A stretch of DNA of 64,000 nt from Camillea tinctor (lineage: Eukaryota > Ascomycota > Sordariomycetes > Xylariales > Xylariaceae). The notes under the pieces are model-generated. The model had not been told where the DNA came from. It searched no databases and worked only from the letters and a program-made list of their open reading frames with translations. The stretch lies in the NCBI GenBank assembly GCA_022578605.1, contig MU394092.1:248001-312000 (forward strand), given 5' to 3'. The stretch's first letter is position 1; each line of letters begins with the position of its first letter. Shown one piece after another: positions 35,490 to 46,688 of this stretch. The position numbers and the translations under genes were made by a program.

Positions 35490-36245
35490 TCAGCAGACAG
35501 GAACACCCACACTAGTCGTCCAACCGAGTCCGCCAATCCAAACTTTCCGGCCTGCGCAGACCAAACATCGCCTCTGCTCTCCTAGATTCGTGATAGAGCA
35601 GTGCGAACAGACGTGTTTGCCACACCCGCTACATGCTGTTTCTACACCCACATCGAAGCTATCAATGTCCATCGAGTTATCATCACCGCCGTCCAAGCCA
35701 CCGAGGCCCTGTCCACAGTCCTCGCAGTTTGTGGGGCCGTATATCGAGCAGTCGACGGGCGGCGAGGCAGGGCTGGCACTCGACAAGGGGGAAGGGTTAG
35801 GCAGATCCCAGAACCTATGCAGCGAGGCCTGCGCGCCTTGCGAGTGCAAAGACGGGGACGCGGGCTGGGCAAAGGTGCCGGCAGGCTGGGGGCATTGCAT
35901 AGTAAAGGCAGATGTGGGCTGGTGGTGCTGGTGCTGCTTCTGAGCGGTGAACAGCATGTTCAGGGTTCGCTCTGCGCAATGGTCGGGTGAGAAGCTGCTC
36001 GACTGCAACGGCAATGGACTTGGGAGGTGATGGTGGGCTCTCCACTCGTAGAACTTACGGTGGACTTCTTCATCGGAGGGCCGGCTGTCGCGGAACCGCT
36101 TCATGGTGCGGCTGGGCAGGTGAGCGGGTGTGGCGATCCGCGGACCGGCCATGTCCATGGTGATATCATGTTTGGAGGGCGAGCCGAGGCCATTGGAAGA
36201 GGAAAGGGAGAGCTCGGACTCGGAACGCTTGCGTTTGAGGAGCAT
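35490..36245 (-). CDS. Cysteine-rich, probably zinc-binding fungal protein
   Basis: Single-exon frame of 251 residues. The N-terminus is basic (MLLKRKRSESELSLSSS), reading like a nuclear localisation signal. A conserved-looking middle follows (MKRFRDSRPSDEEVHRKF, then ERTLNMLFTAQKQ). The region at about 120-170 is Pro/Ser-rich, and the C-terminal third is acidic and then cysteine-rich: CEDCG, later CSGCGKHVCSHCS, then CLVC. The eight cysteines in CxxC pairs suggest a treble-clef or ribbon-type two-zinc fold. No DNA-binding class can be named and no enzyme motif is present. It resembles uncharacterised proteins of filamentous ascomycetes. A nuclear role is inferred from the basic start and zinc-like C-terminus. 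Confidence 0.8.
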   Translation of the reverse strand: MLLKRKRSESELSLSSSNGLGSPSKHDITMDMAGPRIATPAHLPSRTMKRFRDSRPSDEEVHRKFYEWRAHHHLPSPLPLQSSSFSPDHCAERTLNMLFTAQKQHQHHQPTSAFTMQCPQPAGTFAQPASPSLHSQGAQASLHRFWDLPNPSPLSSASPASPPVDCSIYGPTNCEDCGQGLGGLDGGDDNSMDIDSFDVGVETACSGCGKHVCSHCSITNLGEQRRCLVCAGRKVWIGGLGWTTSVGVPVC

Positions 36246-37894
36246 AGTGGATGATGGATGGTGGATGGTGCTAGTAATTGGCGGTGGTTGGTGGTAAGTA
36301 CCTAGAGCTAAGGTAGTTTATTAGTGTGTAATAAGTGAATCAATATGACCAAAATTAGAAAAATAAATGATCATATAATATTGGGGAATCGATGGAGTTC
36401 CGTGGATAATGAGTGGTTTGAGTTAGAAGGGCTTAAAGTGAGGAGTGAGGAGTAAGGAGTGAGGAGTAAGGAGTGAGGAGTAAGGAGTGAGGAGTAAGGA
36501 GTGAGGAGTAAGGGGAGGAAGAAAATAAAATAAAATAAGAAGAAACTAGCCTCAATTGACGAATGCGGGACGAGTTTATTTGTATTGGTCAACTGCTGTA
36601 AGGGAGGCTGGAGGTACGGAGGCTGGAGGTACAGAGGCTTTGATCGCGAACTGACGCGCTATTCATGAACACATAACCCCCCACCTCTGCCTTGTTTTAG
36701 CGTGTTCTTCAGCGCGTTTCGCGTTAATGGACCCGCCCCCGCGGACTCACTAATTACTTAGGTACCTATGCAGTGCACTGCGAAACAAAGCAGCACGGTA
36801 TTAATCGATAAACACCAAGGATTGACGTAGATCCTGCATGAAAGGGTTTGTTTGGTATTGTTGTATAACTTTACTCAACATAACATTAAATGCAAGGGGT
36901 TTGACTAACAAAGAAACCTACATAGAAAGGTACATACCTGAGTAATAACAACTTCATATGATAGTAAAAAGGTGAGTTGAATGTCACCATTACCATACTA
37001 GGTTACATAAAATTAAGATACCAAGCTTGGTGTGTAAGTAGAAACCAAATAGGTTCATATACTTTAATATATGTACCTACATACCTACATAGTATTTAGG
37101 AAAGTAGACAAAAACATCGACTTTGAAGATATATATACATATATAAATATTTTAAAAAGGAAAAAGGGGGATGTTAAAAAGAGGCATTCCCATATCCATC
37201 TAGGTATACATCCTGATACAATTCTATTTTCTTCTATATCAATGATCAATGGTATTTATTCGAGTTTTCTGGCTCAAGGTGTAACACAAGCCGTAATACA
37301 GAAATTGCTTAGAATGAGATGCAAAGAGAACCGCCTGCTTGATATGAACAAGTAGGCATATAAACAGGAATCTTCTAAACCCCACATCCTCGGAAAATAG
37401 AAATATCTTAAAGGAACGCTGAAAAACGTGATAATGGGCTTAGACTGATGACATAACCTATGTCGTTTATACGTGAATTACGGGATTTACAACAAAGTCT
37501 CTCCGCAACACAACACCAGAACAACACGAATACGGAACTAAACATTGCTTCGAAATAATATATTCGCTTGAAATGTCTTATCATGCTGACTATTCCATTC
37601 ATGAGAATTCGTCACCAGAAAAAAATTGGTATAAACAGATTACAATCGAATCTTGTGGCTTTGAAGGTGACGAAAACAAAGCATAAAACTCCCTTCTCCC
37701 TATACACCAACGTATTTGAAACCACCCAATGCGATGACGACGATGTTGCTCTTATTCTTGTTATTGTTGATCTTGTTAATGATGCTGGCACGCGCTCCCC
37801 TTGTCACGACTTCTCAGCAACCCTCCTTTCCTCCCATTCCCTCCCCTTCCCCCTTTCCCTATATCCTGCCTCATGAACCCTCTCTTCCAAATCC
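36246..37894. other. Intergenic region with a minisatellite
   Basis: Contains the 14-base minisatellite listed separately, a shorter GGAGGCTGGAGGTAC duplication at about 36604-36636, and AT-rich DNA from 36780 to 37560. No gene is recognised. A 291-codon plus-strand frame overlapping the next gene is an antisense shadow. Confidence 0.55.
36442..36511. repeat. Minisatellite, five perfect 14-base units
   Basis: The unit GGAGTGAGGAGTAA is repeated five times without mismatch from 36442 to 36511, flanked by partial copies on both sides (from about 36437 and to 36514). The unit is itself two similar heptamers, GGAGTGA and GGAGTAA. It lies about 200 bases upstream of the start of the zinc-type protein gene. 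Confidence 0.95.
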
Positions 37895-38644
37895 TTACAA
37901 CATCACAGCTCCGACGAGAACAGCCATGGCGGCAACTCCCATGGGGAGCAGCGACATGGCGTCCCGGGTGGGCGCAGCACTATCGGGGACAGCGGTCGCC
38001 GACACCGAGGCCGCGGAAGCAGCCGAAGAAGCACTCACCACCGCCGACGAAGCAGAAGCCTGGTCAGCGCCGGTAGCCGTAGCCAGCACGCTCTTCGCGC
38101 TATCGAGGGCCGCGCTCGCAGAAGACAGCGCCGCCGCCGCCGCCGTCTGGGCGACGCTCTGCGCGCTGTCCACCACCGAAGTCGCGACGCTGAACGCGGA
38201 GCTCGCGACGGAGCCGCCGGCCGAGCCCAGCGACGACGCCACGCTCTTGACGGAGCTGGCCGCGTCCCCGCCCTCGGACGCGATCGAGCTGACCACGTCG
38301 CCGCCCTGGTCGGCGAGCGAGCTGGCGACGCTCTGCGCCGTGCTGAGCGCGCCCTCGCCCGCCGTCGCCAGCGAGCTCGCCACGCTCTGCGCCGAGCTCA
38401 CCACCCCTTGCCAGTCGTCCCCCGTGTCGCGCCGCCCGATCTGCTGCTTCGCCGCGTTCTCCTGCGCCGCGTCGGCGATGTTGAGGGCCCCCTCGACGGC
38501 CTCCTCCCAGTTCTGGGTCTGCCGCTCGCGCAGCACGGGGGGTGGTGTGATCATGGGCTGGCGGGGCTCGTTCTGCTGCTGGGGGACGTGAGCCACGGCC
38601 GCGCCGGCGGCGGTGAGAAGGTAGGTGGTAGTGGAGAGACGCAT
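37895..38644 (-). CDS. Putative GPI-anchored surface protein with AQSVASSLA repeats
   Basis: Single exon, 249 residues from the ATG at 38644. An upstream in-frame ATG at 38746 is less likely because the signal peptide starts at 38644. Residues 1-18 form a signal peptide (MRLSTTTYLLTAAGAAVA). Mature residues 19-70 contain two arginine-rich, Kex2-like sites (LRERQ, GRRDT). Residues 75-210 are a repetitive Ala/Ser region in which SAQSVASSLA-like units of 9-12 residues recur, giving an amphipathic helical pattern. The C-terminus has small residues and a hydrophobic tail (LLPMGVAAMAVLVGAVML), fitting a GPI attachment signal. A wall or membrane surface role is inferred. GC content is very high compared with the flanks. 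No specific family is recognised. Confidence 0.8.
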   Translation of the reverse strand: MRLSTTTYLLTAAGAAVAHVPQQQNEPRQPMITPPPVLRERQTQNWEEAVEGALNIADAAQENAAKQQIGRRDTGDDWQGVVSSAQSVASSLATAGEGALSTAQSVASSLADQGGDVVSSIASEGGDAASSVKSVASSLGSAGGSVASSAFSVATSVVDSAQSVAQTAAAAALSSASAALDSAKSVLATATGADQASASSAVVSASSAASAASVSATAVPDSAAPTRDAMSLLPMGVAAMAVLVGAVML

Positions 38645-41600
38645 TGTTGTTATTGGTTTCCCGTGTTTTTCTTTATTGTCCTTTTCTTTATTATAGACAA
38701 GTGTGGATATTTTGTCTGAGGTTGAGCGAGAGTAACCTATAGTCAACGGTATATCGTGATTTATTGAGCGTTAGAAAGAAGATAGGGGGGAGAAAGAAGA
38801 AAAATAGCTCGAGGCTAGAGGTGATAGCGAAATTAAATGTTGTCAAGGCCTTCTTTATATTAATGTATATGAATATTCTGCACATCCATCCCATCGCAGG
38901 GATACGTACGACACTGGACCCTCCGCCTCGTATTATGGACAGGCATTGTCTGAGACTCGATGGCGGTGCGTCGGCTTAACCATCGTAGCTAGCGGAGTGC
39001 CGACTCTTGGTACGCCCATATTGCCTGAATTATTGCCGTACGTAATCTGTCTCTCGACTCCTGAACCCCATTCCCCTTCCTCCTTTCTTCTGGCGAGCGG
39101 TAAATGGAAATGGGATCAGGAGGGCGAAAACCAAGGTAGTTCCTGGACGCCCCATTGCCGATCCACAGGCACTTAAGATGAGATCATCTCGACCAAGTGG
39201 ATACTTTTTCCTAGGCGTTCGCCGCCATTGCAGCTTCGCTACCCTAACCTGCCAGCCTGGGCCCCTTAGTCGGTCCCTAAACAAGCTGAGGTAACCCTCC
39301 GCCTCCGAAACAAGGGGGACTTTTAAATCCCTTTGCCTTCGATTGATTCGCCTGAGAACTGCCAAGAGGCGCGGACCTGTCTGCGCCCAGAGCTGTGACG
39401 ACTAAAGACCCCGTGGCACCCTTGTTTTGCTTTGCTGTTTCTGTTGATGCCACCGACTTTGCTGTCGGTATCCTCATCGACTCCAATGCGGTACCAATGA
39501 CGATGGAGGCATCCCCCCGCGTCGAAAGACTTCTAAATCGCCTGACGATCCGCAAACAGACTTGACTATATTTTGTTGATGACACGCACCGCAACCTACA
39601 CCGATAGCACACTCTTTGTTTATTTACAAGATATGTAGTCCATATCTTACCTATGTAGCTAAATCATTAGGTAGCGTACATACTAGGTGACGTCGCAAGA
39701 AAGAAAGCATGTAGTTGTATACATGCTTGGTCGTACGATACTGTTCCATAGCAATGGCAGTCCAAAAGCAGAAGGCGTATTGTTGTGCTTGCATTGACAA
39801 TGGCGCAGCACTGCTTGGCGAATTCGGCGGAGTTGGGTAACTTATCTTCTTTCGGCATGTTCGGACAGCTACATGGAGTTATATTTCAGGCACCTAATTT
39901 ATGTGTTATTCTATTCGCATTTGGGGTTGTCGTCACAGGTAAACGAGTGTTGTCGATATTCCTCCTATATGCCGTAATAGTCAATAAAGTCGGTACATCA
40001 GCCTTCCTTTCAGCTCGGAAAGTCACCATGTTGAAAGGCATGCCTACTAGGTTATGTAAGTCTCTGACCCAAAAATACATTGCGTTATATGTTAGACTTT
40101 GTTATGCTACGCACGAGTACCCAGGGTATATTGAGGTTTTGCCCACCTTCCTCAAAGGACATTATGGCCCAAGCGAGTGTATTTGAACAGCATAAACCCA
40201 CAGCTGAGGATAAAAGTGCATATGGTATTACTAGTTAGGATTAGGGTACTTTGTTGATGATCCTATCCTTTGCGCATTTGAACGGTTTATTGAGCTTCGG
40301 TGATGTTCTCTTGCACGATTTACTAGCCACTTCTCCCATTCCTCTTCCATCGTCGCTCTTGAACTTTCAGAAGTGCAGTCACGTAGCCTATAGACCTAGG
40401 CATTGACCAGCTTACAAGACGAAGAGCTTAATCGCAAGAATTCTAAAGGCGACGATTTCTAGGCACTCGATCGAATGGAGCACCGGTAGCCAAGTTATCA
40501 TGATCGATGGTTTGTCGTCGTTCATTTCTCGGCTTGGGGCATGCACTCTTGGCTAACAGTATATGATGCACGATTTGACTTCAGTTGAAATATTTTTGTA
40601 CATCATCCAATATTGGTGTATGTTTGGGGGTGAGCACCATTCCTTGACATCACAGATAAACACCATTATTTACAATGATTATTCGTCATGACGTAGATAA
40701 TATTCCGTGACATTAAACACGGTGTAGTGTAATGTATAGGATACTTTTTTTTTATCATCAGTACCTCATTCTCGTTGCTATTGCTGATGTCAATATTTGA
40801 TGTTTTTGTGTATTGATAGTTGTGATAAACAGGAAAGGAGTTGAGTATCACGATGCAGATTTTACATAATGTTGTAATGAAGACCTACCTATATTACATG
40901 GGCCCCAGAGTTGAGTGACGAGTCCTTGTGTTCTCTGCTGATGAACAATAAGGTTATCTATAGTCCTAGCAAAGGTAATCAATACTTTGGGCTGGGGTAT
41001 AGCATCTAGGACCCAATCCGTAGGGCTATACCCCAGAAAACCGGAGGTTAGCATCTAGAATCCACTTACGAGCAATACCTTGTTCATTTACTCTATTCAT
41101 GAGGAAGTTTATCTTCGTTACTAATAGATATGTTGAAAAACTAAAGTTCGAAGTACACTTTACCTAAGTCATATAAAGTAGGTACGTTTAAAAAGTACAA
41201 TCGTCTTCTCAGCAGATCCCACTCCCTGAAGCAAAATAGAATGGAGTCGCTTGCAAGAACAGATCTCGAACTTAAAGAAGCTGAGTAATAGAAGCGCCCA
41301 GAATAACTCCGATTTGACAAGACAGAAGTGGTCAAAAGACATGGGTTCTTTTTATAGGAAGCATACCTAGGTATAGCAATAGCCTCTTTTTATACTCGAC
41401 TCTCCTTGAGCAATTCTTCTCAAGAGTTGACCAACTCACGCTGTCACGTAACGAATTGTGGAGTGCCGGTATTCCACAAACAGTAAATTTACCGAAAAAC
41501 GCGTGGACTGAAGATCATGACTTCAAAAACGGTCGGGTTTGGGGAAAAAGAGATTATGCGAGCCATTGGGACAGCACAGACAGACCCAAAGATGGACGAG

Positions 41601-41815
41601 GCCAAGCTTTCTTAGGTGAAAGGAAATCTGATCTGCTTCGGCGGCGCGGGCGTCCTCATTAGGCACATTGCTAGCTAAGCTACCATCCCTAATTCTATGC
41701 TCATTCAGCTCGTAGTGAGAAACACGAAGCATTGAAGCATTGCTGCTGGTGCACGCATCACAGTTTTGATAGTGGAGGGCGAATCTTCGTGGCCTCGCCA
41801 TATCAGCTCTTAGCT
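38645..41815. other. 3.2-kb intergenic region between divergent genes
   Basis: Between the GPI-type gene and the lectin-like gene, which point away from each other. It includes an 11-base inverted repeat at 40992-41002/41026-41036, TACCTAGGTA at 41364-41373, and a more GC-balanced block at 39050-39620 with overlapping short frames on both strands that might be a relic of something coding, though I cannot identify it. A 133-codon plus frame at 39785-40186 was not accepted. Confidence 0.5.
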
Positions 41816-43339
41816 ATGGCGTTGCCAGCGAATGATCTCGATTACAGCACACTAGAGGTCGATGTCCGCGCCCAGAACCTGAACAATTACCCCGAAGTCG
41901 CGATTCCCCGTGACCCCGAGGTCAACCCTCAGCCCTACGTCAGAGAAAATTTCCCGGAGTCATTACAACCCCTGGCATATGAAGAGGTAAAAAGTGACGC
42001 CATTGCCGACAAGGCGCCAGTCGTCGCCGAACCCACACTATGTGGCTTAAGCCGTAAAACCTTCTGGATCATGCTCGCCGCAACGATCGCAATGATGATT
42101 GGTGTCGTCGTGGGAGTAACCGCCGGCATGTTAATCAGTAGAAGCACAAACGGGGAGGAGAGCCGAGGAACGACAGAGCCCGCAGCGACAAGCAACGATA
42201 CTTCACTTTCGCCCGGGAGTGGGTTAGCGGCAACGAACTTCACAGATGGGCTAGGCAATGAGAATTATATCGTATTCTATCAGCTCAGCAACAAGGCTAT
42301 ATATATGTCAGCGTGGAACTCGTCCCACCAGCTATGGGTCATATCACCGGTGGTGGATGGAACAGGCAAGAATGGCGTGAGCCTAGACGATGTCCTAGAT
42401 GGCACATCTATAGGGCTAGACATTTATCGCCTGAGTGACTCGGTGAGTGTAGCGAATAGGGGTCGAGTTGAAGCAAACTGCAGCCGCACCAAACTCTAAC
42501 ACTAACTCATTTGATTGCATGGATAGGATCGTAATATGCATCTATACTGGCTGTCACCTGCTGGTCTCATCAAGTCTCTAATTTTGAAGGCAATATCAAC
42601 AAATGAGCCAACTACCGTCGATGACTGGGAGATCCCACCTGCCAATAACAAGAATGTCGCTAGCACGGGAAGCTCGCTTGTCTCCTATGGCAAGCAATGC
42701 GAGTCTAACAGCTGCCCGAACTGGACCTATTTCTTCTGGCAGGCTGAAGACAGCACGTTGGGCGGAGCTGAACTAAGCTTGCCAACGACCGAGGTCTGGA
42801 AAGGCCTCCCGTTCGATAAAACTGCATATCCGCCGCTCACACCGGATACTTCAATGTCATTATCATACACATTATCAACAAACGGAACCTCAAGCATAGA
42901 TATTTTCTACCGATCGAATTCAGGCTCCCTAGCGATGGTGTCCTTTGATGGCGATGAGACTTTCTGGGGTGATAATATACCGAGGGACGTAAGCGTCAAC
43001 ACGAGCATCGTAGCTTTTGGTATGGGATGGGACAAGGGCCCCTTGGACAGCCCGGTTGTGATACAAGTTCTGACTGTTGACCAAGAGGCTGCGAACGGCG
43101 TTCAGTTGACATATTATAGAGATAGCTGGAATCGGCTGCCAGCTGAGGTAACAGACTTGAGCGATTGCACGGCGATAGGATCAATGGCTGTGAATAGGGC
43201 GCAGCGTTTATATTGCCTTGTTGAAGCAGGTACCGGTGTCGAGCTAGTTGAATGGGAGTGGAAGGGTGATCCTCAGGGTAATGAAATGACGTTTTTATCA
43301 TGGGCACGGGTTGGGGCGGTGGACACAACTGTGGTATAA
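41816..43339 (+). CDS. Membrane-anchored fucose-specific-lectin-like protein
   Basis: Two exons (41816-42442 and 42527-43339; intron of 84 bases, phase 0) give 479 residues. The first 80 residues are cytosolic and acidic, with prolines. A single membrane helix at about 82-107 (FWIMLAATIAMMIGVVVG) makes a type II topology. The outer part begins with a Ser/Thr/Asn linker. From about residue 135 it shows blocks like those of the fungal fucose-specific lectin beta-propeller: YMSAWNSSHQLW, MHLYWLSPAG, TYFFWQAEDS, LYCLVEAGTG. Several N-glycosylation sequons are present (NDTS, NFT, NSS). The protein probably binds glycans at the cell surface or in the secretory pathway; fucose specificity is inferred from family resemblance only. 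The start is the ATG just before the acidic N-terminus; an earlier in-frame ATG at 41732 is less likely. Confidence 0.85.
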
Positions 43340-43576
43340 TGAAAGATACCATTTTATGATTATATATTACATTATTAATTGCGTACATAGGTGGGTATAC
43401 AGTATATCAAGTTTCACCCAAAAGGGGGCAATGGTTAGGCAAGGAATAGGGTATATGGTATTGGTGGAAATGTTATACCATGGACGATGATATATACACC
43501 TTAGTCACTAATTCATATGAAAGATATTCCAAACAGCGCTACAAAAGAAACCCCCTAATGACCTGATGATCTAGGT
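43340..43576. other. Short spacer between converging genes
   Basis: 237 bases between the stop codons of the lectin-like and P450 genes. It must hold both 3' UTRs, which may overlap. Nothing else is seen. Confidence 0.5.
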
Positions 43577-45183
43577 TCAACCATAAGCCCTAGCTTCATG
43601 TAGCCTGACCTGGACCCCTGTGCCTGAACGATTTTCAATAGCATGATGAAGCCGGATCTTCCCATCGCCTTTTTCTACGTTTTCGATACGGTCATATTTC
43701 TGGCAGAACCTAGAGATGACATAGCTCACCTCCTGGCGGCCAAATTGTTCTATTAGGAAGTTCAAGTCAGCATATGCATTATGCATTCAAATTATAACGG
43801 TTGGGGGGAGGGGGGGGACGCACGACCCAAGCACTTCCTAGCACCTGCACCGAAGGGGATGAATTCCCAGCCTGGACGATGTGTTTCCCATCTTTCGGGG
43901 CGGAAATCTTCGACATCTGGGCCCCAAATATCTTCGCGATGTTGCATAGCATATAAGGGGATCAGAACCTGGGTGCCTTTAGGAATGAAGACCTTCGAGC
44001 TCCCATCAGGCCCACCCCCTTTCGGCAGCGTAGTGTCTTGAAGTGCAATGCGCTCATTCAAAGGAATAACTGTCGCTACCCTCAACGTCTCGTTGATGAC
44101 CCACTGAAGATAGTTCAACTGCTGAAGGGAGCGAAAATCTGCTTGTTGAATACCAAACCGTTGAAGGATGATATCCCGTAGCTTGTTGAAGACCGCAGGG
44201 TGTCGCGCAAGGAAATACACGACCCATCCGAGTAGGCAACCCGTTGTGTCGCGGCCAGCGATGAGTACATGAAGTGTTTCATTTCGTAGTTGCTTCGGAT
44301 CCTGCGTTTCCTTAGCAAGTTCACCCAGGAGACTATAACGAGCACCCTTCTCAGAATCCGAGCCCGGCTTCTTGAGAGGCCGAGCCAGTCGATCAGCCAC
44401 TATCGAATCAACAAACTCGTGAATGGTTGTGCAATTCTCCTTGAATTCCTTGCTATTGAGCAGCCAGTAGAATTTTGCAAGAGCGCCCCTTTTGTCTATC
44501 CAGACTTTGGCCTCATTGAAGTGTCTGCTGATGCTTTTGATATCGCCGCCTTGCTTGAGCGAGTTGATAGACCGGCCGAAGATGAACTCAGTTGCCGTGT
44601 CAAGGGTGAAGCTGAAGAACAATGGTGCGAGATCAACTTTTTCTGTCCATCCGGTCGATGGGTCTGCAGATAGCTGATTCCATAAGTCTTCCAAATGAGA
44701 CTCCTCTAGGGTCAGATCACTGATCATCTCTCTTGCGAATTGTGGTCTCAGCAATGTACGGCTGTGTCTCCAGATGTCGCCCCGACTAGTGAATATGCCC
44801 TTTCCCAGCAGAGGCATCCAGCTTAGCTGTCTCGTGTGACTGATATCGAAATCAGGACTGCTAAATAGGACTCTAGCATTTTCTGGATCCCGAGTAACGA
44901 TGATTTCATAGTCTAGAACTGGGAGATTCAATGTGTGGCAATCTAATGATATGCTGTCCATCTTCTCAACTACATATTGAGGTCCGCGGTCTTCTTTCGT
45001 AGCCCTCATTGACTCTCTCAAGATGGAGTTTCCAATGAAGTTCGTATTGCGCAGTACCGGCGGCGGCAAGCACCCCAATGCGGCAGCTTTCACATTGTTA
45101 CGGCGCTTCTTAAGCTTCAATTTGACAATTGTCCATGCTATGAGCGCGAGGACCACAAGGCCACTGAAGGTGTATCCGCGCAT
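43577..45183 (-). CDS. Cytochrome P450, CYP52-like (fatty-acid/alkane hydroxylase type)
   Basis: Heme monooxygenase of the ER membrane. CYP52-type enzymes hydroxylate fatty acids or alkanes at or near the omega carbon. Two exons (45183-43824 and 43749-43577; intron of 74 bases) give 510 residues. An N-terminal membrane anchor (about 7-22) is followed by a KLKLKKRR stop-transfer. The I-helix motif is AGRDTT (309-314), the form typical of CYP52/CYP63-like families. The K-helix ExxR is ETLR (365-368), and the PERW region is at about 429-432. The heme loop is FGAGARKCLG with Cys451. Using GTGCGT as donor restores CLGQQF, whereas the GT three bases upstream would lose the glycine after the cysteine. 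Without splicing the protein stops soon after the heme loop. The divergent neighbour is the secreted three-module protein. The substrate is unknown. Confidence 0.92.
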
Positions 45184-46688
45184 GTTGACGACAGGGAGGT
45201 CCCCGAGAGCTCAGCTGCTCTTGTCTCCGTGTACGCCAAGATGTATTAGTCGTAGGTTTTGAGAAGCAAGAACAAACAAAGACCATTGTAAGCAGGAATT
45301 TTAGGCGTCAGAGATGAATTGTATCAAGATGTTAGATTAAAAGATTGTAAGCCTCGTGGCATTTCCCCCCTTCGGACAAATCAACCTAAGGCGCGAACAG
45401 CAGTGTCTAGTAGCCACTTGTGCATGAGTAGTTCTCTACCCCGGCGTATCAAAGAGTCTCACTGTCAAATCAAATGGCTATATTGTCTCAGTCAGCTAGA
45501 TAATACCTATAAAAGACCTAGGTAGGTAGATTTGTCAGACTAAGATTTAGCTCCAGAAATAACACTACAATCACCAATCCCTAGTTAAACAGGCCCATTA
45601 ATCAGTCAGCTGAATGAAACAACTGGCTCAGGAGTCAGGACTACTGATGTTTGGTGGAAATAAACTCCGACCGGCAGTGGTTTACTACGAAATGAATATC
45701 GACTTAAGTCTGGTGTGTAGATAATAACTAGACTTGTACATAGGTACTCTATATAAGAAATACACCTGTACCAAATGTTAGTAGTGAAAAGAAGATTCAT
45801 TGTGGGCTTGCATACTAATAGACAATCATCTAGGTAATCATAGGAACTCTTACACGATATAATTGCACAAATCGTCCAAACTAAACTATGTAGGTACATA
45901 CCTAGTTAGTATGGTTAGGTACTATACCAACCTACCTAAAAGTACCCAAGAGATGGCTATCAATATGGTAAGTTCGTGTGACAGACATTCAGGTCAGGGG
46001 GTGGTACATCCAGTAATGCGAATTTTGTAATCATGTCTTAGAAATATCGCGAGACTAGTCGGCTAGAGTAGAAAAAGAATTCACTGATTGGATGCCCACG
46101 TGTGGTTTTTTTTTTTGAGAGGCGTTAATATTTTTACCATCTGGTCTTTGAAGTAGTACAGCGCTGCAGTCTGATATTTGGTGGCTTGTCGATAGTCACA
46201 GAGCCGACGCTATATTTGGGAGAGCTACAATTCCGTTGTGGGCCTCGGATTGAAAAGAAAAAAGTATCCGTGATAAATGTCTTCCTATATTGGGACGAAA
46301 ACGTAGTTGAGACCACGACGGAGACCAAGAGTCCAGAACAATTTAGATGGAGGCAGACGCCTGAAGGCTAGATCTGTCCAATGTTGGTGGCTGCAGTTGC
46401 AATCCTTCTTATTATTTGCTACTTGAAAAAAATGTCTTGCCAGAGAGAATTAGTTGAGATGAGGTGTTGTTGAGGTCAGCAGCGATGAACTTGTAAACAA
46501 TCATTATAGGAAGGTCGATGAAAATATAAGAGTTAATATCGATCCTTCGAATTCTTCTTTCATTCATCCATCAGAACAACTCATTCTTTCCATTCCTCTT
46601 TCACCCCTTTTCTTGTTAATCATACACATTCTTTTACATAATATCTATTGCGGGTTATTTCCGTAATTACACACTCGTTTGGTTCAAG
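45184..46688. other. Divergent intergenic region
   Basis: 1.5 kb between the P450 and the secreted-module gene. It includes GACCTAGGTAGGTAGA at about 45515-45530 and several TAGGTAC words at 45890-45945. From about 46545 a C/T-rich leader precedes the secreted-protein start. No gene is recognised. Confidence 0.5.

Noticed and set aside
37716..38591. 291-codon plus-strand frame over the GPI-type gene
   Set aside because: An antisense shadow of the Ala/Ser repeats. The minus strand has a signal peptide and a GPI-type tail.
39785..40186. 133-codon frame with hydrophobic patches
   Set aside because: AT-rich region, no family signature, no clear leader or introns; several frames on both strands are equally long.
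43824..43827. Alternative donor GTCGTG for the CYP52-like intron
   Set aside because: It would turn the heme-loop glycine after the cysteine into glutamate; the donor three bases later keeps CLGQQF.
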